Shown in pieces: positions 24,251 through 36,461 of a stretch of DNA of 64,000 nucleotides; position 1 is the first letter of the stretch, and each line of letters begins with the position of its first letter. The translations under genes and the position numbers were made by a program. The notes beneath the pieces are model-generated. The model had not been told where the DNA came from. It did not search any database and worked only from the letters and a program-made list of their open reading frames with translations. This stretch comes from Poecilobothrus nobilitatus (taxonomy: Eukaryota > Arthropoda > Insecta > Diptera > Dolichopodidae), in assembly GCA_947095535.1 (NCBI GenBank), contig OX352773.1:232419477-232483476 (forward strand), given 5' to 3'.

Positions 24251-24892
24251 TTTTCTAACTCAGAAAAAAAAATTTATAAATAACTAACAATTAGTTAGAT
24301 AGTTATACAGATTTCACCTTTACATTTCGTCATTTTCTCCCTACTTCATGAACCCGCAAAATGTTTTTTGTTTACCTAAAGAATATTATATTTAAATTTA
24401 ATTGACAAGTCATAAAAATGTTAAAAATTTTTTCCGTTACCAGATTTCCAACCATGATATTTTCTTCCTTGTAATAAAATTCAAAAGAAAAAATTATAAT
24501 TGGAAAAAAAAGCTGAAATGGATGTAAAAAGAAATCAATTAATATTGTCAAAGTTTTTATGAACTCATTTTTTTTTTTGTTCAAGAACCAAATCAAATTT
24601 TAGCACTTGTTAATTCGTCTAACAAAGGAGGAGATTTTCAGCTAAATTTGCAAAAGAAGTAAGATATAATAATATATACAAAGAAATACTATTTAATATA
24701 TAAAAATACCATATCGTTATACCATTTCAATTTAACAAAATGTACAGGGTGTCTTTTAATGATAGTCTTTGAAGTAATTGATTGGAAATGAAGAGGACAA
24801 CAAAATGTTCCGGGAGTGAGGGGTATTTTTGAAAATTTTCTTTTTTTTGTTTATTCCTCTGTCATATTAATGTGAGGAGGAAATTAAACAGC
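24251..24892. other. AT-rich non-coding DNA
   Basis: No convincing gene. A TACAGGGTGTCTTTTAATG motif at 24742 resembles the start of many dispersed elements but has no visible partner here. Confidence 0.4.
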
Positions 24893-25005
24893 CCTTCCTT
24901 TTTTGACTTGTCTGTATATGTCGTAAGAGAAATTTGAACCTACATTACCTCGATCTTATAGCGTATTTAATACGCTCTTACCCATTAGTTCACCGACGCC
25001 CTAAT
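24893..25005 (-). mobile_element. tRNA-derived SINE, diverged copy S2
   Basis: On the minus strand: GGGCGTCGGTGAACTAATGGG (degenerate A box region, about 25002-24981), AGCGTATTAAATACGC, GAGGTAATGTAGGTTCAAATTT (degenerate B box near 24940) and TCTTACGACATATACAG. These match S1 and S3 in order. It is older, and the 3' tail is lost or short. Confidence 0.7.
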
Positions 25006-25276
25006 TATTTTTAATAACAGTTTTTTATGAAAAAATCAAAATTATTCCTATTGTATCATAAAATCGTAATCATAAAATTCTCATAACTTTCCAATTTTTG
25101 ACAATTATAGTATTTTGTATTGAACCTAAGATATCGAGCAATGTTTTAATATATTTAAGTATATAAAACCTGATAATATCTTAATATCTCAAAACAATTT
25201 TTTATGTCTTATACACTGAAAAAATATGAAAACATACAGGAAAAAATTGGAATTCGAAAACCGTTAGAAATAGACT

Positions 25277-25626
25277 TTGACTACCTCATTCAGCTGTTCA
25301 TGGAAGACAATTTTGCTTACAAACAATAAATTATTGATAGCCGGACACTGTGTAAATAAAACTGAAAATTTATTTCTCATCTCAAATGAAATTTCATTTA
25401 ATTTAAAATTTATTGAATTTCTTTTGCATATTTTAATAATTTCATTTTTTTTTTTTTTTTGAATAGGTAATGAATTAATTTTCCAAAATATCTCTTCACT
25501 CGATTTTATTATAAAATATATCTACAAATACGTTGTTTACGTTGTATATAATGAATTTCATTTACTTACGGATCTGCTTTTGAGGATAATAATAAACGAA
25601 ATTATTATACAGGCAGAAAACACTTA
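25277..25626 (+). pseudogene. Possible trypsin-like serine protease fragment (His-active-site exon)
   Basis: The plus frame at 25280-25345 reads SCSWKTILLTNNKLLIAGHC, which resembles the S1-family segment around the catalytic His57 (consensus CGG-(S/T)I(L/I)...LTAAHC or TAGHC). CGG is replaced by CSW. A TAG lies two codons upstream, and an acceptor-like CTACCTCATTCAG ends at 25292. Downstream, a T16 tract and AATAG acceptor precede an open frame (25468-25626) with an FHLLTDLLLRI word, where the Asp102 motif ND(I/L)ALL would be expected. Joining the two at the obvious splice sites shifts the frame, and I see no IVGG or GDSGGP motif. So this is at best a broken or partial gene and may be coincidence. 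Confidence 0.25.
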
Positions 25627-25753
25627 AAACTATCGCATTAGTGTATTATTGGTATAATGGATAATAGATATTTATTTTATCCATTGAAATTTACAGTAAA
25701 GTTTCTAATTTATATGCAATTAGCTTATAATCTGACTTAATCTGACGTTGTGC

Positions 25754-25970
25754 ACTACTACATCTTCTAACTGTTGATATTGTTGGTTTTATTGATCCCT
25801 TACAGTCCCATTCTCAATTCTATGTGTCTGCTTCTTAGTCTTATCCTCCCATATCTCTACTTTCTAACCCAGTATACTGGAGGAATGGATTTAGTCAATA
25901 ATAACCTAACACTACTATAGGACTATTCTTGGTGTATATAGAAGATTCCTACCTCCCTTAGGAGAAAAAA
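25754..25970 (+). mobile_element. 5'-truncated LINE 3' end, copy L3
   Basis: CTACTACATCTTCTAACTGTTG, CAGTCCCATTCTCAATTC, ATACTGGAGG and CTTGGTGTATATAGAAGATTCC match the minus-strand copy at 62128-62428 block by block. The segment ends in CCTCCCTTAGGAG and an A run (25964-25970). This is the standard form of a 5'-truncated non-LTR retrotransposon insertion. Confidence 0.65.
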
Positions 25971-26879
25971 GCTAACTTTTATAAAATGTGCCACTACTAC
26001 TTGTACATTCAACAATTCAATTATTCATATCCTCTTAATTTTCAAAAATCTGCTTGTTTTTTCTACAGTACCTACTTACATTTTTATTAATTCACATGAG
26101 AACTATTATAATTTTCATTAGTACTTACTCGTATTTTTGATTTATTATTGCAATTTTTAATTGTAGCAATTTTTCAAAATTAATTAGAATTTTAACCTTA
26201 AAAATGACGTCATACATATTTATCCTTACTTTCGGTAAAATAATTTAAAACTCGAAAATAAACTTTTATTTTAATCTTTTATTGCCGATTTTATCCAGAC
26301 AAATTTCAAATGAAAAACAAATTTAAAAATATTATAAGTGTTACAAAAAAAAACCTAAGCATTTAATGCTCTTTATAAAAATGAAAATATAATAAAAACT
26401 GTCGTAATGTTCATCATAATAACGAGAGAGACTGTAATAAAAAAAAAATTTGAAAATAAATGTTTCATAGTTATAGAATCTAATATAATTTTCTTTTTTT
26501 TTTTTGTTTTAAAAAAGAGAAAAATGTGTTAAATGACCTTTATATACTTTCAAAAATATAGATGAGAAAGAGTCTAACTCGATAACGTGCTTAAAAAGTT
26601 TTCAATAAAATCACTGAGGCGTTTCTTTCAACATTAACAGTGTTTAAAATAAAATGAAAAAAAAAAACTTTTAACAGCTTTTTAAGCATCTGAATATGAA
26701 AAATAATTAAGTTTTTTTGATGTTGAAAAAAACATTTGAAAAATAAGCAATTATTAGAGTCATTATGGGTTTACGTCTTATTACGGGCCCCGTGCGTCTA
26801 TTTTATAAACACCGTCTACAGCTTTTAAAGTTAAGCAATGAAAGTTTATCCATGTAAAATCTCTCAAAAAATATTAATG
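25971..26879. other. AT-rich non-coding DNA
   Basis: Nothing recognised. A short GC patch TTACGGGCCCCGTGCGTC at 26781-26798 stands out but has no partner in the window. Confidence 0.45.
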
Positions 26880-27690
26880 TAATAGAAAAATGTTTTTATA
26901 CTCTACCACCCGTTACTAGGCTACATGTCCATCCACCTGTTACTAAGCTACAGCCCCGCAAAATAAGGAAAAATATTTATTTATTATTTTATATATTTAT
27001 ATATTTTATATATTTATTTATTATTTATTTTGAAATGTATATATCAAGATTCATTTCAAGTGAATATTTTAGAAATTTTTCAATTTAACAACCTTTTGGC
27101 ATTATTGCAGAAACAATTTTTAAGCGTTTTATATTAATATCAAAATTATATTTACGCAATTTAGTATAAAAATTTACCGTTATTTGCAAATAAAATTTTC
27201 TATGATTTAGCTTCCTTTATATCTTCGGAAGGCTTCCTTTATATCTTTAGATAGAAATTTTAAATTTTGAGGGAAGAAAGATTTTTCAGAATTTTTGTAA
27301 TAAAAATTTATAAAAATTTACCGTTATTTGCAAATAAAATTTTCTATGATTTAGCTTCCTTTATATCTTCGGAAGGCTTCCTTTATATCTTTAGATAGAA
27401 ATTTTAAATTTTGAGAGAAGAAAGATTTTTCAGAATTTTTGTACCTCCTCCTCTTTAAGAGCTATATTAAGAGTGAAAACTTCAACTTTATACTTTTACA
27501 TGTGTTAACAGCTTTTCTTAATTATATAAAGTTTCCCTTAAATTGTAGAAAGTGTTTTCTTTCGTTTTCCACAATTTTTTCCTATAATATTATATAGAAT
27601 TTTAAGAAAAATTACAAATTTTGGTGCAAGTTACAGAATTTTAAACTTTGTATTATTTTATCTTCTGAAAAATGTACCGCATTTTAAAGG
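26880..27690 (-). mobile_element. Degenerate A/D-type element with internal 144-base duplication
   Basis: Contains CCACCCGTTACTAGGCTACA and TACTAAGCTACAGCCCCGC (the ACGGAGCTACAGC block), ACCGTTATTTGCAAATAAAATTT and ATCTTTAGATAGAAATTTTA, all core words of the A and D families in reverse orientation. The hairpin and (GTCC)n end are lost. Confidence 0.45.
27167..27445 (-). repeat. 144-base direct tandem duplication
   Basis: AAAATTTACCGTTATTTGC through CAGAATTTTTGTA occurs twice in near-perfect form, with the second copy beginning about 27311. The near identity inside an otherwise old element means the duplication is recent. Confidence 0.85.
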
Positions 27691-28689
27691 CTTTTTTGGT
27701 TTATATTCTGCTTTGATTATAATTATTATAAAATTTAATTTTCTGTACAGATAAAAAATTATAAATGTGAATCGTAATTTATTTAGAAACTGAAAACATA
27801 CTTAGTTTTCAGTTTACATACATACTTTTTTTTTAAAATTTACCATTAAAAAGTCGTAATTTAAATTATCATTTCGAAAACTTTTTCTGGAAACTGGTAT
27901 CAATGGTAACATTTTAAAATTATAGTTCTTGTTCATAAAAATTACAATATATTCTCTAGCCGATAGCCCTGACATCTAGTGCAAACATTTAAATGTATTT
28001 TTAATAAAAATATTATTCATAAAAATAACATTTAAAAAAATAATACTTGTATTATATTAACATATAAATGTAAAATAACTAAGGATAACTCATTTCAATA
28101 ACTTGTGCTGACATGCGAGTATGCGAAAAACTCAAGGGAAGGATATTCGTGTTTTACTTTTTTAGAAATCAAATTCTCAAATATAAGGATATAGGTAAGT
28201 AATCAAAATATTTTTTGAAATTATTTCATCATATTCTGTAAGTTTATATGAAAATCATTTTTCTCAGTTTTAATTATAAGTATATTTTAATATACTTATA
28301 CTGAATTAAAATCTACTATACACACATTTATAATATGTAAGTACATAAAATATTTTTATATAATTTTAATGACATTGTGAAAATATTATAATTAGGTATT
28401 TGAAAAATTAAATAATTTTCATTATAAAAGCTAATATTATTATAAATTATTATTTTTCTTATTATAATAAAAAGAAAATAAAAACTTTATAAATACAGTT
28501 ACGTAGTGTATACAATAAATATATTATATATAAATATAACGTTATTTGGTTATACTTAGGGATCCCTTGTTTTCCCTTTGTCTTCCACAAAAGTTTTATA
28601 AAAACCTATAATATTTCATAGAAAAATAAATTGTTTATTTGTTAAATGATTTTTGAAATTTACAATTTCAATTTTATTTTTTGACAATT
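27691..28689. other. AT-rich non-coding DNA
   Basis: No gene or repeat recognised. Confidence 0.5.
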
Positions 28690-29216
28690 TTTATACCCAT
28701 ACTCGTATGTAATTCTAAACATATAAAAAAATTGGCATTATGTTTGTGACATCTTAAATTAGACGATATGTACCAAAGTATTTATATATTAATGCTCAGA
28801 ATTCTAATCTGAATCGATTAATCCATGTACGTCAATTCGTTTGCACGATAACTTAAAAAATAAAGTAGCTAGGATTTGGTATTTTTTTTTTCCATATTTC
28901 ACCTTTGCAAAATTTTATTATTGAAATTCAAAAAATTTATAATTTTTTCTTTATATGAAAATAACTGAATATTTATTAAAGCTAGTATCTATCTGAAATT
29001 TTTTGCAAAGAAGTTAAATCATATGCTAACAACTTCTGTTTAATGTGGGTAGACTAGAATAGCAGGTTCGGGTAGCTGCAAATTTCAGTACTTTTAATTA
29101 AATCATATATCTGAAATTTTATAAAATACGAATAAATTTTATGATAACAGAATAATTTATGTTCTTACACTTATCCTAGGGTTGACTCAGTCAATCATAC
29201 AACCTTCCTCGTTTTT
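28690..29216 (-). mobile_element. Degenerate family-B element (B4)
   Basis: The left end TATACCCATACTCGTATG is the decayed hairpin. It is followed by GCATTATGTTTGTGACATCTTAAA, CTCAGAATTCTAATCTGAATCG, ATTAATCCATGTACGTC and GCACGATAACTTAAAAAATAAAG, all in the B order. The right end GTTGACTCAGTCAATC...CCTTCCTCGTTTT is the B start reversed. The tandem body is mostly gone. Confidence 0.6.
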
Positions 29217-29293
29217 TAATTTAATTTAAAAAATTTTGATATTTTTCTTTTTAACAAAACTTATCAATAAAAACTTTTAACAAAACTTATTAA

Positions 29294-30915
29294 AAAACGA
29301 GGAAGAATACAGTTGACTTTGTCAACTCTTAGATATCCGTACGAACCGTTAGTATGTTCACAGTCACTCTGCCTACAATATTATTTTTTTAATATTTTAG
29401 TATTTTAAAATAATTGGGTGAATTGGGTGAATGATAATATTGGGTGAATTTTATAATTTCTAGAACTTATGGGTTGTACATATATTCAAACTATATGTTT
29501 ATATGTACATTCTTCTAAAGCAGATTCTAACCTTCCACATAACGATTATCAATCCAAAACTTTTTCAAATATTCTATAGTAACATTTAATACTAAGCGGT
29601 AAATGTATATTAAATTTACTTAGTACAAAATAGTAAATATAATTTTAAATATTATATTATATTATATTTAAATATTCCATTGACAGAATAATTTCTTATA
29701 AGTACAATAAAATACATATATGTATATAAATACGGCGCTATATAATATACATCTATACTCTTATCATTCATTCACTAGTGACATATACGATATGTAAATA
29801 AACATGATATTATATAAGTATGTATATATATCAATATCATATAAATAATAATAAAAATTCTTCAAGCAACCGTTATGTTGTTTATTTATTTACATTTTTT
29901 TATACTACGCATTATATCCTCAACAATTTCAAATTATCGAGTAAAACAAAATGGAAAAAATTCGTTTTGAAGAAATTTGTTAGAAAATTTGAAAAAATCA
30001 ACTAACACTTTCGTCAATTATAAAGTAACCCTACATTATTAAAAAAAGTTGTTAACAGAAATAAAAGTATAATGTTGAAGCTTTAATTTTTGTGTATTAC
30101 TTCAAAAAAATTTTAACAGGTGTTCAAGTTACAGGTGTTTAAAAATAGGAAATTTTCAGTTTTTGACCCCTTACAGCTCCTAAATGGGGGGTGATACAAA
30201 AAAAATTTCTGAAATGACTCATACTTATTTTCAAAGATCTAACTTCTGTAAAAATTTCAAGTTTCCAACTTAAACCCTTTAGAAGATAGAAGGGTTGAAG
30301 GATTTTGCAAAATATGAGTTTCACATAACGGTAAATTAAGACACCGTATGCCAAAAATATATATTTATTGTATATATACTTTTAAAGCTAATGAAAGTAG
30401 TAATCGTTTGGCGTTTTCAAAATGAAGATATACCTTATGCAACTTGTGCTATAATAATTTAAATATAGCGCTTTTTTGAACCTTTGGGGAGCTGTAGCTC
30501 CGTAACGGGTGGGGCTACAAAAAAAATTATTAAAAATAAAATTAATATTTTTGTGAGATCTATCAGCAGTTAAAATTTCATAGCTCTATTTCAAAAAAAA
30601 TGTCGGGATCTAAAAGTTAGGTGTTTGAGAGCTACCCTAAGGCTTGGTCCAAACTCAACCAAAAAAAATAGGGAACCTATAAATTGCTCCCAGAATATTT
30701 TGTGTAAATTTCAAGATTCTAGCTTTCTTAGTTTTTGAGTTAGCGTGCTGACGGACGGACGGACGGACGGACGGACGGACGGACATGGCTCAAAAGTCTT
30801 AGAATTTTTTTCTGATCCGATCCATACCTTTGAAGGTATATCTAGGTCGCTTATTTCGAGGTGTTACAAACGGAGGAGTAATTTTATTATACCCGATCCT
30901 ATCGTACGGGTATAA
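29294..30915 (+). mobile_element. DINE-like element A3, full length
   Basis: Complete about 1.62-kb copy: ACGAGGAAGAATACAGTTG, a 5' hairpin AGTTGAC-TTT-GTCAACT, the subterminal repeat ATACCCGTACGA, and an AT-rich middle. Two related core blocks follow (CTCCTAAATGGGG and CTCCGTAACGGG), then (GGAC)8, and a terminal hairpin TATACCCG...CGGGTATA. A small local triplication of TTGGGTGAA occurs near 29414-29445. Best reference copy for family A in the window. No coding capacity. Confidence 0.8.
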
Positions 30916-32007
30916 AAAGCATTTTTGAAATTTATTTTCCTAAGAAAAAATAAATATTTTGTTTTTGGTTTTGTATTTGTATTTTTTTTTAAACCACTTT
31001 ATAACTTGTAACAAATTTAAATTATTTTTTCGTTTAATTAGTTCAAAATTAAATAAAATTTCCTGAAAATTATTTTTTGTTAATATTTTAAAAGTTATTA
31101 ATTTTAAATAAGTTTTGTTTTTCTTTATAACCTACTTTAAAATGTGTGTTATTAAATTGAAATTAACCTTCAGATTGTATGCTTATTTATAATTTTATTA
31201 ACTAACAGTACTAAAAATATTTGTAAGAATGTTCAATTAGACTATAAGTATGCAACCATGCATTTATGGAAATTAATATAAAACTCTTGAGTTTATACGT
31301 TTTAATAAAAAAAAAAATATTATTGAAAATTGTAGATTATAATTTAATTAGAATATTAAGATACTTTTAAAATCTTGTGAATGGAAAATGCAATATTATT
31401 AAAAGTAATAAGTATCGAGTAAAATGTTTAATCTTATTAACATAGAAAAGCGAAGATTGATTGATTAGGCGAATTTAGAATGTTGATTGATCATTTAAAG
31501 CAGATATTTAGAAGGTTGATAACCCCTGCAATGTAAATGTAAATGTTAATCTAATTTTAAGTACTAGTATCAAAGTATCAGCCAATATTGAAAAGTTAAC
31601 ATGAAAAGATGTTTTTTAATTAAATAATATATAATTTAATTAGGATGTTCCATCCTACAGTACTCGTGCAATACTTTTTTCATAAGGACTCGCGCTCTAG
31701 TTCAACCATATTGACCGAAACTTAAAAATATATAATTAATGTTCGTTAATAATATAAAATATCATCTGAATAATGTTTTTCTTTTGTACTTTCAGTCAAA
31801 ATTTTAATAAAAATTTTACGCTTACATCAGAAAATTGAATTATATTTTCAATAGGTTACGCTGAGTTAAAGTGCATATGACTTTCGATATTTTGTCACAA
31901 GTCACGAACATTTATGTCTGGCTTCTTTATTAAAAAAATCTGATAATTTTATAATGTTTGTAAAAGTGGTTAATATGGGCTTCGCGAGAAATAATCCGCC
32001 CAAAATA
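30916..32007. other. AT-rich spacer between A3 and A4
   Basis: No gene or repeat recognised. Confidence 0.5.
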
Positions 32008-33577
32008 AAAACGAGGAAGAATACAGTTGACTTTGTCAACTCTTAGATACCCGTACGAACCGTTAGTATGTTCACAGCCTGTCACTCTGCTTACAATATT
32101 ATTTTTTTAATATTTTAGTATTTTAAAATAATTTGGGTGAATTTTATAATTTCTAGAACTATGGGTTATACATATATTCAAACTATATGTTTACACATTC
32201 TTCAAAAGCAGATTCTAACCTTCCACAATCCAAACAATCCACGAACGATTATCAATCCAAAACTTTTTCAAATATTCTATAGTACCATTTAATACTAAGC
32301 GGTAAATGTATATTAAATTTACTTAATACAAAATAGTAAATATAATTTTAAGTATTATATTATATTATATTTAAATATTCCATTGACAGAATAATTTCTT
32401 ATAAGTACAATAAAATACATATATGTATGTAAATACGGTGCTATATAATATACATATATACTCTTATCATTCATTCACTAGTGACATATACGATATGTAA
32501 ATAAACATGATATTATATAAGTATGTATATATATCAATATCATATAAATAAAAATTCTTCAAGCAACCGTTATGTTGTATATTTATTTACATTTTTATGT
32601 ACTACGCATTATATCCTCAACAATTTCAAATTATCGAGTAAAACAAAATGGAAAAAATTCGTTTTAAAGAAATTTGTTAGAAAATTTGAAAAAATCAACT
32701 AACACTTTCGTCAATTATAAAGTAACCCTACATTATTGAAAAAAGTTGTTAACAGAAATAAGAGTATAATGTTGAAGCTTTAATTTTTGTGTATTACTTC
32801 AAAAAAATTTTAACAGGTGTTCAAGTTACAGGTGTTTAAAAATAGAAAATTTTCAGTTTTTGACCCCTTACAGCTCCTAAATGGGGGGTGATACAAAAAA
32901 AATTTCTGAAATGACTCATACTTATTTTCAAAGATCTAATTTCTGTCAAAATTTCAAGTTTCCAACTTAAACGGTTTAGAAGATAGAAGGGTTGAAGGAT
33001 TTTGCAAAATTTGAGTTTCACATAACGGTAAATTAAGACACCGTATGCCACAAGTATATATTTATTGTATATATACTTTTAAAGCTAATGAAAGTAGTAA
33101 TCGTTTGGCGTTTTCAAAATGAAGATATACCTTATACAACTTGTGCTATAACAATTTAAATATAGAGCTTTTTTGAACCTTTGGGGAGGTGTAGCTCCGT
33201 AACGGGTGGGGCTACAAAAAAAAGTTATTAAAAATAAAATTAATATTTTTGTGAGATCTATCAGCAGTTAAAATTTCATAGCTCTATTTCAAAAAAAATG
33301 TCGGGATCTAAAAGTTAGGTGTTCGAGAGCTGCCCTAAGGCTTGGTCCAAACTCAACCAAAAAAAATAGGGAACCTACAAATTACTCCCAGAATATTTTC
33401 TGTAAATTTCAAGATTCTAGCTTTCTTAGACGGACGGACGGACGGACATGGCTCAAAAGTCTTAGAATTTTTTTCTGATCCGATCCATACCTTTGAAGGT
33501 ATATCTAGCTCGCTTATTTCGAGGTGTTACAAACGGAGGAGTAATTTTATTATACCCGATCCTATCGTATGGGTATA
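32008..33577 (+). mobile_element. DINE-like element A4, near full length
   Basis: Same start, subterminal repeat, core blocks and 3' hairpin as A3. Near the 3' end AGTTTTTGAGTTAGCGTGCTG is missing, so CTTTCTTAGA joins directly to (GGAC)4. The hairpin has one change (CGTATGGGTATA), which weakens the stem. Same orientation as A3, 1.1 kb away. Confidence 0.8.
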
Positions 33578-33954
33578 ATAACATAACATAGTATTAGCAG
33601 AAAATGTATTCATCCTAATAGATTTTTGGGATGTTATTTTATTTCTTGAATCCCATTTAATAATAGTTTCATATAAAATTTTAAAAAATTGGAATTGATT
33701 TGTATAGATTTTAAAAAGTGAAAGCTTTTTTTAAAAAAAATTTCTATTATTTTAAATGCTTTGTCTGATACCTTACATAAAATAAAAATTAAAGGGCAAA
33801 AAAAATTAGTGCACAAGTTTTTAGTGCACATAAAAGCAATTAATTATGATATCTAAAGACTTATTCTTTTATCATAATTGTTAATACTAAAAAAATTTCT
33901 AGACTTTCAGCTTTTAACTATAAATTTATATTTTCCTTTATTGAAACATTAAGA
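33578..33954. other. AT-rich spacer
   Basis: The minus-strand open frame at 33634-33831 has chance-like Phe/Ile/Lys composition and no recognisable domain. Confidence 0.45.
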
Positions 33955-35030
33955 ATAAACAAGGAAAAATGTAAACCAAACGTTTTAAAAGTGCACATTT
34001 TCCAAACGACCATAAGACCATAAATTTTTTTTTCCCAAAATTTCTAAGTTAGAATTTTACATGTACGAAAAATTCTAAAAAATATAGAGACAGTTTCTTC
34101 AGTTTTAAGAAAACCCTAAATAATAGAGAAAAACTGTTTAGCTATGTAACAATTTGCCTAACTCATAACCGGAGAGTGGTATAATAAAAATTACTGAGGT
34201 AACTTGATTAATCCCTCTTTTCTCGAAATTTCAAGCTTCTAACATTTTTTGCGAAGGTAGGTGGGAATCTCGAAGGACACCAATGAGATCAATTCTCTTC
34301 GGTAGTACCGTTCTACCAAACTTGACTTTTACAAATGTAACTTTAACCAACTAAACGCCACTTCCGTTATAAACCAAACATTAAGTTCGAACCGATGGTA
34401 TAATGTACTGTTTGATTTAGGCATCAGCAAAATAAAGGAACAGGAATAAATGAAATTGGAAAATATAGAAAGTTATTGGATGTTGGGAGGATTATTTATA
34501 GGAAAGATGTTGATGTTCTTCTTGAATTTATTGATATCATACACGTTATGATTGCCAATTTTAGAGAATAATTCCGGCGTCAAGCTATTTCATATTCATG
34601 TTATACGCAGTACAAACGAATTTCCATTTGCTATGGTGGGCTATCTGGGAATTTTTAAGGTACAAGTATTAGCCTATGCAGCCATCCTTGCATCACGGTT
34701 GTTTTGAGAGGAGGCATTAAGATTTTTATTTCCTCTGAACAGGTCCCTATACCAACAAAATATCTATAAAATAGAGTGAGTGCTCCAATGACACTTCGAT
34801 GACCTAATGGAGCCAGAGTTCAGATAACAATGGGATCATTTATTAAGCGATTTGTATTTATTTATTAACGACAACATTATTTTTTTTTATGAGACCCAAC
34901 CATAGTCTTTCAATTTTATTGTTCTGTCTTTAACGATGTAAAAATGTGAACAAATAAACGGAGGGACGGACAGAGTGAAACTAATAAGCGAATTTTTCCA
35001 TTTTATTTTTGAAAAGTGTGCTTAAAAACG
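33955..35030 (+). mobile_element. Family-D element D1, split by a LINE fragment
   Basis: The left part (33955-34244) carries GGAAAAATGTAAACCAAACG...AAAGTGCACATTTTCC, the D start. The right part (about 34866-35030) carries TTTTTTTATGAGACCCAACC, GGACGGACAGAGTGAAAC and TAATAAGCG, the D end. Between them lies a GC-richer LINE fragment in the opposite orientation, so the LINE inserted into an existing D copy. Confidence 0.6.
34245..34862 (-). pseudogene. Non-LTR retrotransposon: C-terminal ORF remnant and 3' UTR
   Basis: On the minus strand, 34809-34733 reads LGHRSVIGALTLFYRYF and then CSEE, matching the C-terminal region of arthropod non-LTR retrotransposon proteins (consensus L.HRRD..SL.LFYRY...CSEE). 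After frameshifts, 34589-34473 reads NSLTPELFSKIG and YDINKFKKNIN, matching the final WNSLP..VF....Y....FK..V motif, then stops. A 3' UTR follows. The conserved tail module (GGTACTACCGAAGAG... CCTTCGAGATTCCCACCTACC) ends in an A run near 34245-34250. Stops and shifts show it is dead. Clade not determined; Jockey/CR1/R1-like is plausible. Confidence 0.7.
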
Positions 35031-36280
35031 AACTATAAATAATATGTAATAAAACAGTTAATGCAGCGTCTACATTATTATGAAATATATTGTGAGGTTT
35101 AATTTGATTTTTAATGCAATGAACTGTCTAATACTATCTAATACGAATATTATATGTATTTAGAATAACGTTGTTTTTATTTTCTCTAATGACAGCCGAT
35201 ATAATTTATTATGAATACATAATATTTTCATTTTCATTAGACAATGTATTTTAAATGTAATTTTAAATATTTAAATAATATTCAATATTAGCCCTGAAAA
35301 TATTGATACAGTCTGGTTCGATTGTTTTATTTTTATTTTTTTTTTATCAAAAACCAGTTCAAGGTACCTACTTAAAAGTAATTTAAAGACTGAAAGGCAT
35401 AAAACTAGTCCTCTTGTTGCGTCTTGCAAATATATCTTTTTGTATATATTTGAAAAATCCCTTTCTTGTAGCCCCATTTTTTATAATATTATGTATGTTA
35501 AAAAAAGAATAAAAAAGTATTTGGTTTATTTTATTTTAGTTATTTCATTGCTGAACATAAAAACATTTGAATTAATGGATTACGTGACAGGAATTCACTT
35601 AAATTTAAAAAATAAAAAAAATAAGTGAAATAAATTAACTTAAATAGCAATAAATATTCGATAAGTGATTGGTTTACAATCAATAAAAAAAAAGGAAAAA
35701 TATAATTTTAAACAATTTTATATTGTTAACATGTGGTAGGTATTTTAGAATCAATGTAATATGTTTAATCAAATTATTTAACTTTAAACAACAATGATTG
35801 AAATTTTTATGTTCAAAAAAATTAAAATTTTGATAATAAATAGTCATGTGTACTTTTATATTTTTTGTGGCATTTTTGGAAAAAACAAACTATTAAAGTT
35901 TAAAAAAAAAAATCATTCTAAATCAAAATTTACTAATTATGAAATAATTGAATTCTCTGTCGCAATTTAATTTAGGATTCCAGGACACAATGTGATGAAT
36001 CTTAGATACGACATTATCAATCACACTTTTTATTTTCATTTCAGTTATTGTCAAATATTTAACTATAGTTAAGCCTATAAATGGTTCATATTTTTAATCA
36101 ATTTTAAACTAGTTAAGCCTATAAACGGTTTTTAATGTTAATTTCAAGAGTTTGTATATATTTAAAAATTCTTATTTTTAATTTTTGCATAGAGCATAGG
36201 GTAATTATTAATTGTTGTTGAAATGCTTCTTATACTGATTATTAATAATAGCATTTCAAACGTACATACCTAAAAATTAG
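35031..36280. other. AT-rich non-coding DNA
   Basis: No gene or repeat recognised. A short local duplication AAGCCTATAAA(T/C)GGTT occurs at about 36073 and 36116. Confidence 0.5.
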
Positions 36281-36351
36281 GAATAGCCAGCAAGAATCTG
36301 AAACTACCAAGGGGGTGTCTTTGGAAGATTTCCACCTCCCGTAAAAAAAAA
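36281..36351 (+). mobile_element. LINE 3' tail, copy L4
   Basis: AATCTGAAACTACCAAGGGGG, TGTCTTTGGAAGATTTCCACC, TCCCGT and an A10 run match the last 70 bases of L2 and L3. Severely 5'-truncated insertion. Confidence 0.65.
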
Positions 36352-36461
36352 ATCTTTTTAAACTATTTTTGTTATTATTGAAAGATTACAAAAGATCATA
36401 TTATTCAGCATCTTGAAACCAAATTATCTTATACTGAAAGTAAAGCCAAAAAAATTAACCT

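Noticed and set aside
30139..33051. Pair of similar 71-codon frames (30139-30354 and 32836-33051)
   Set aside because: Both are the same part of family-A elements A3 and A4, read on the minus strand; similarity reflects the element.
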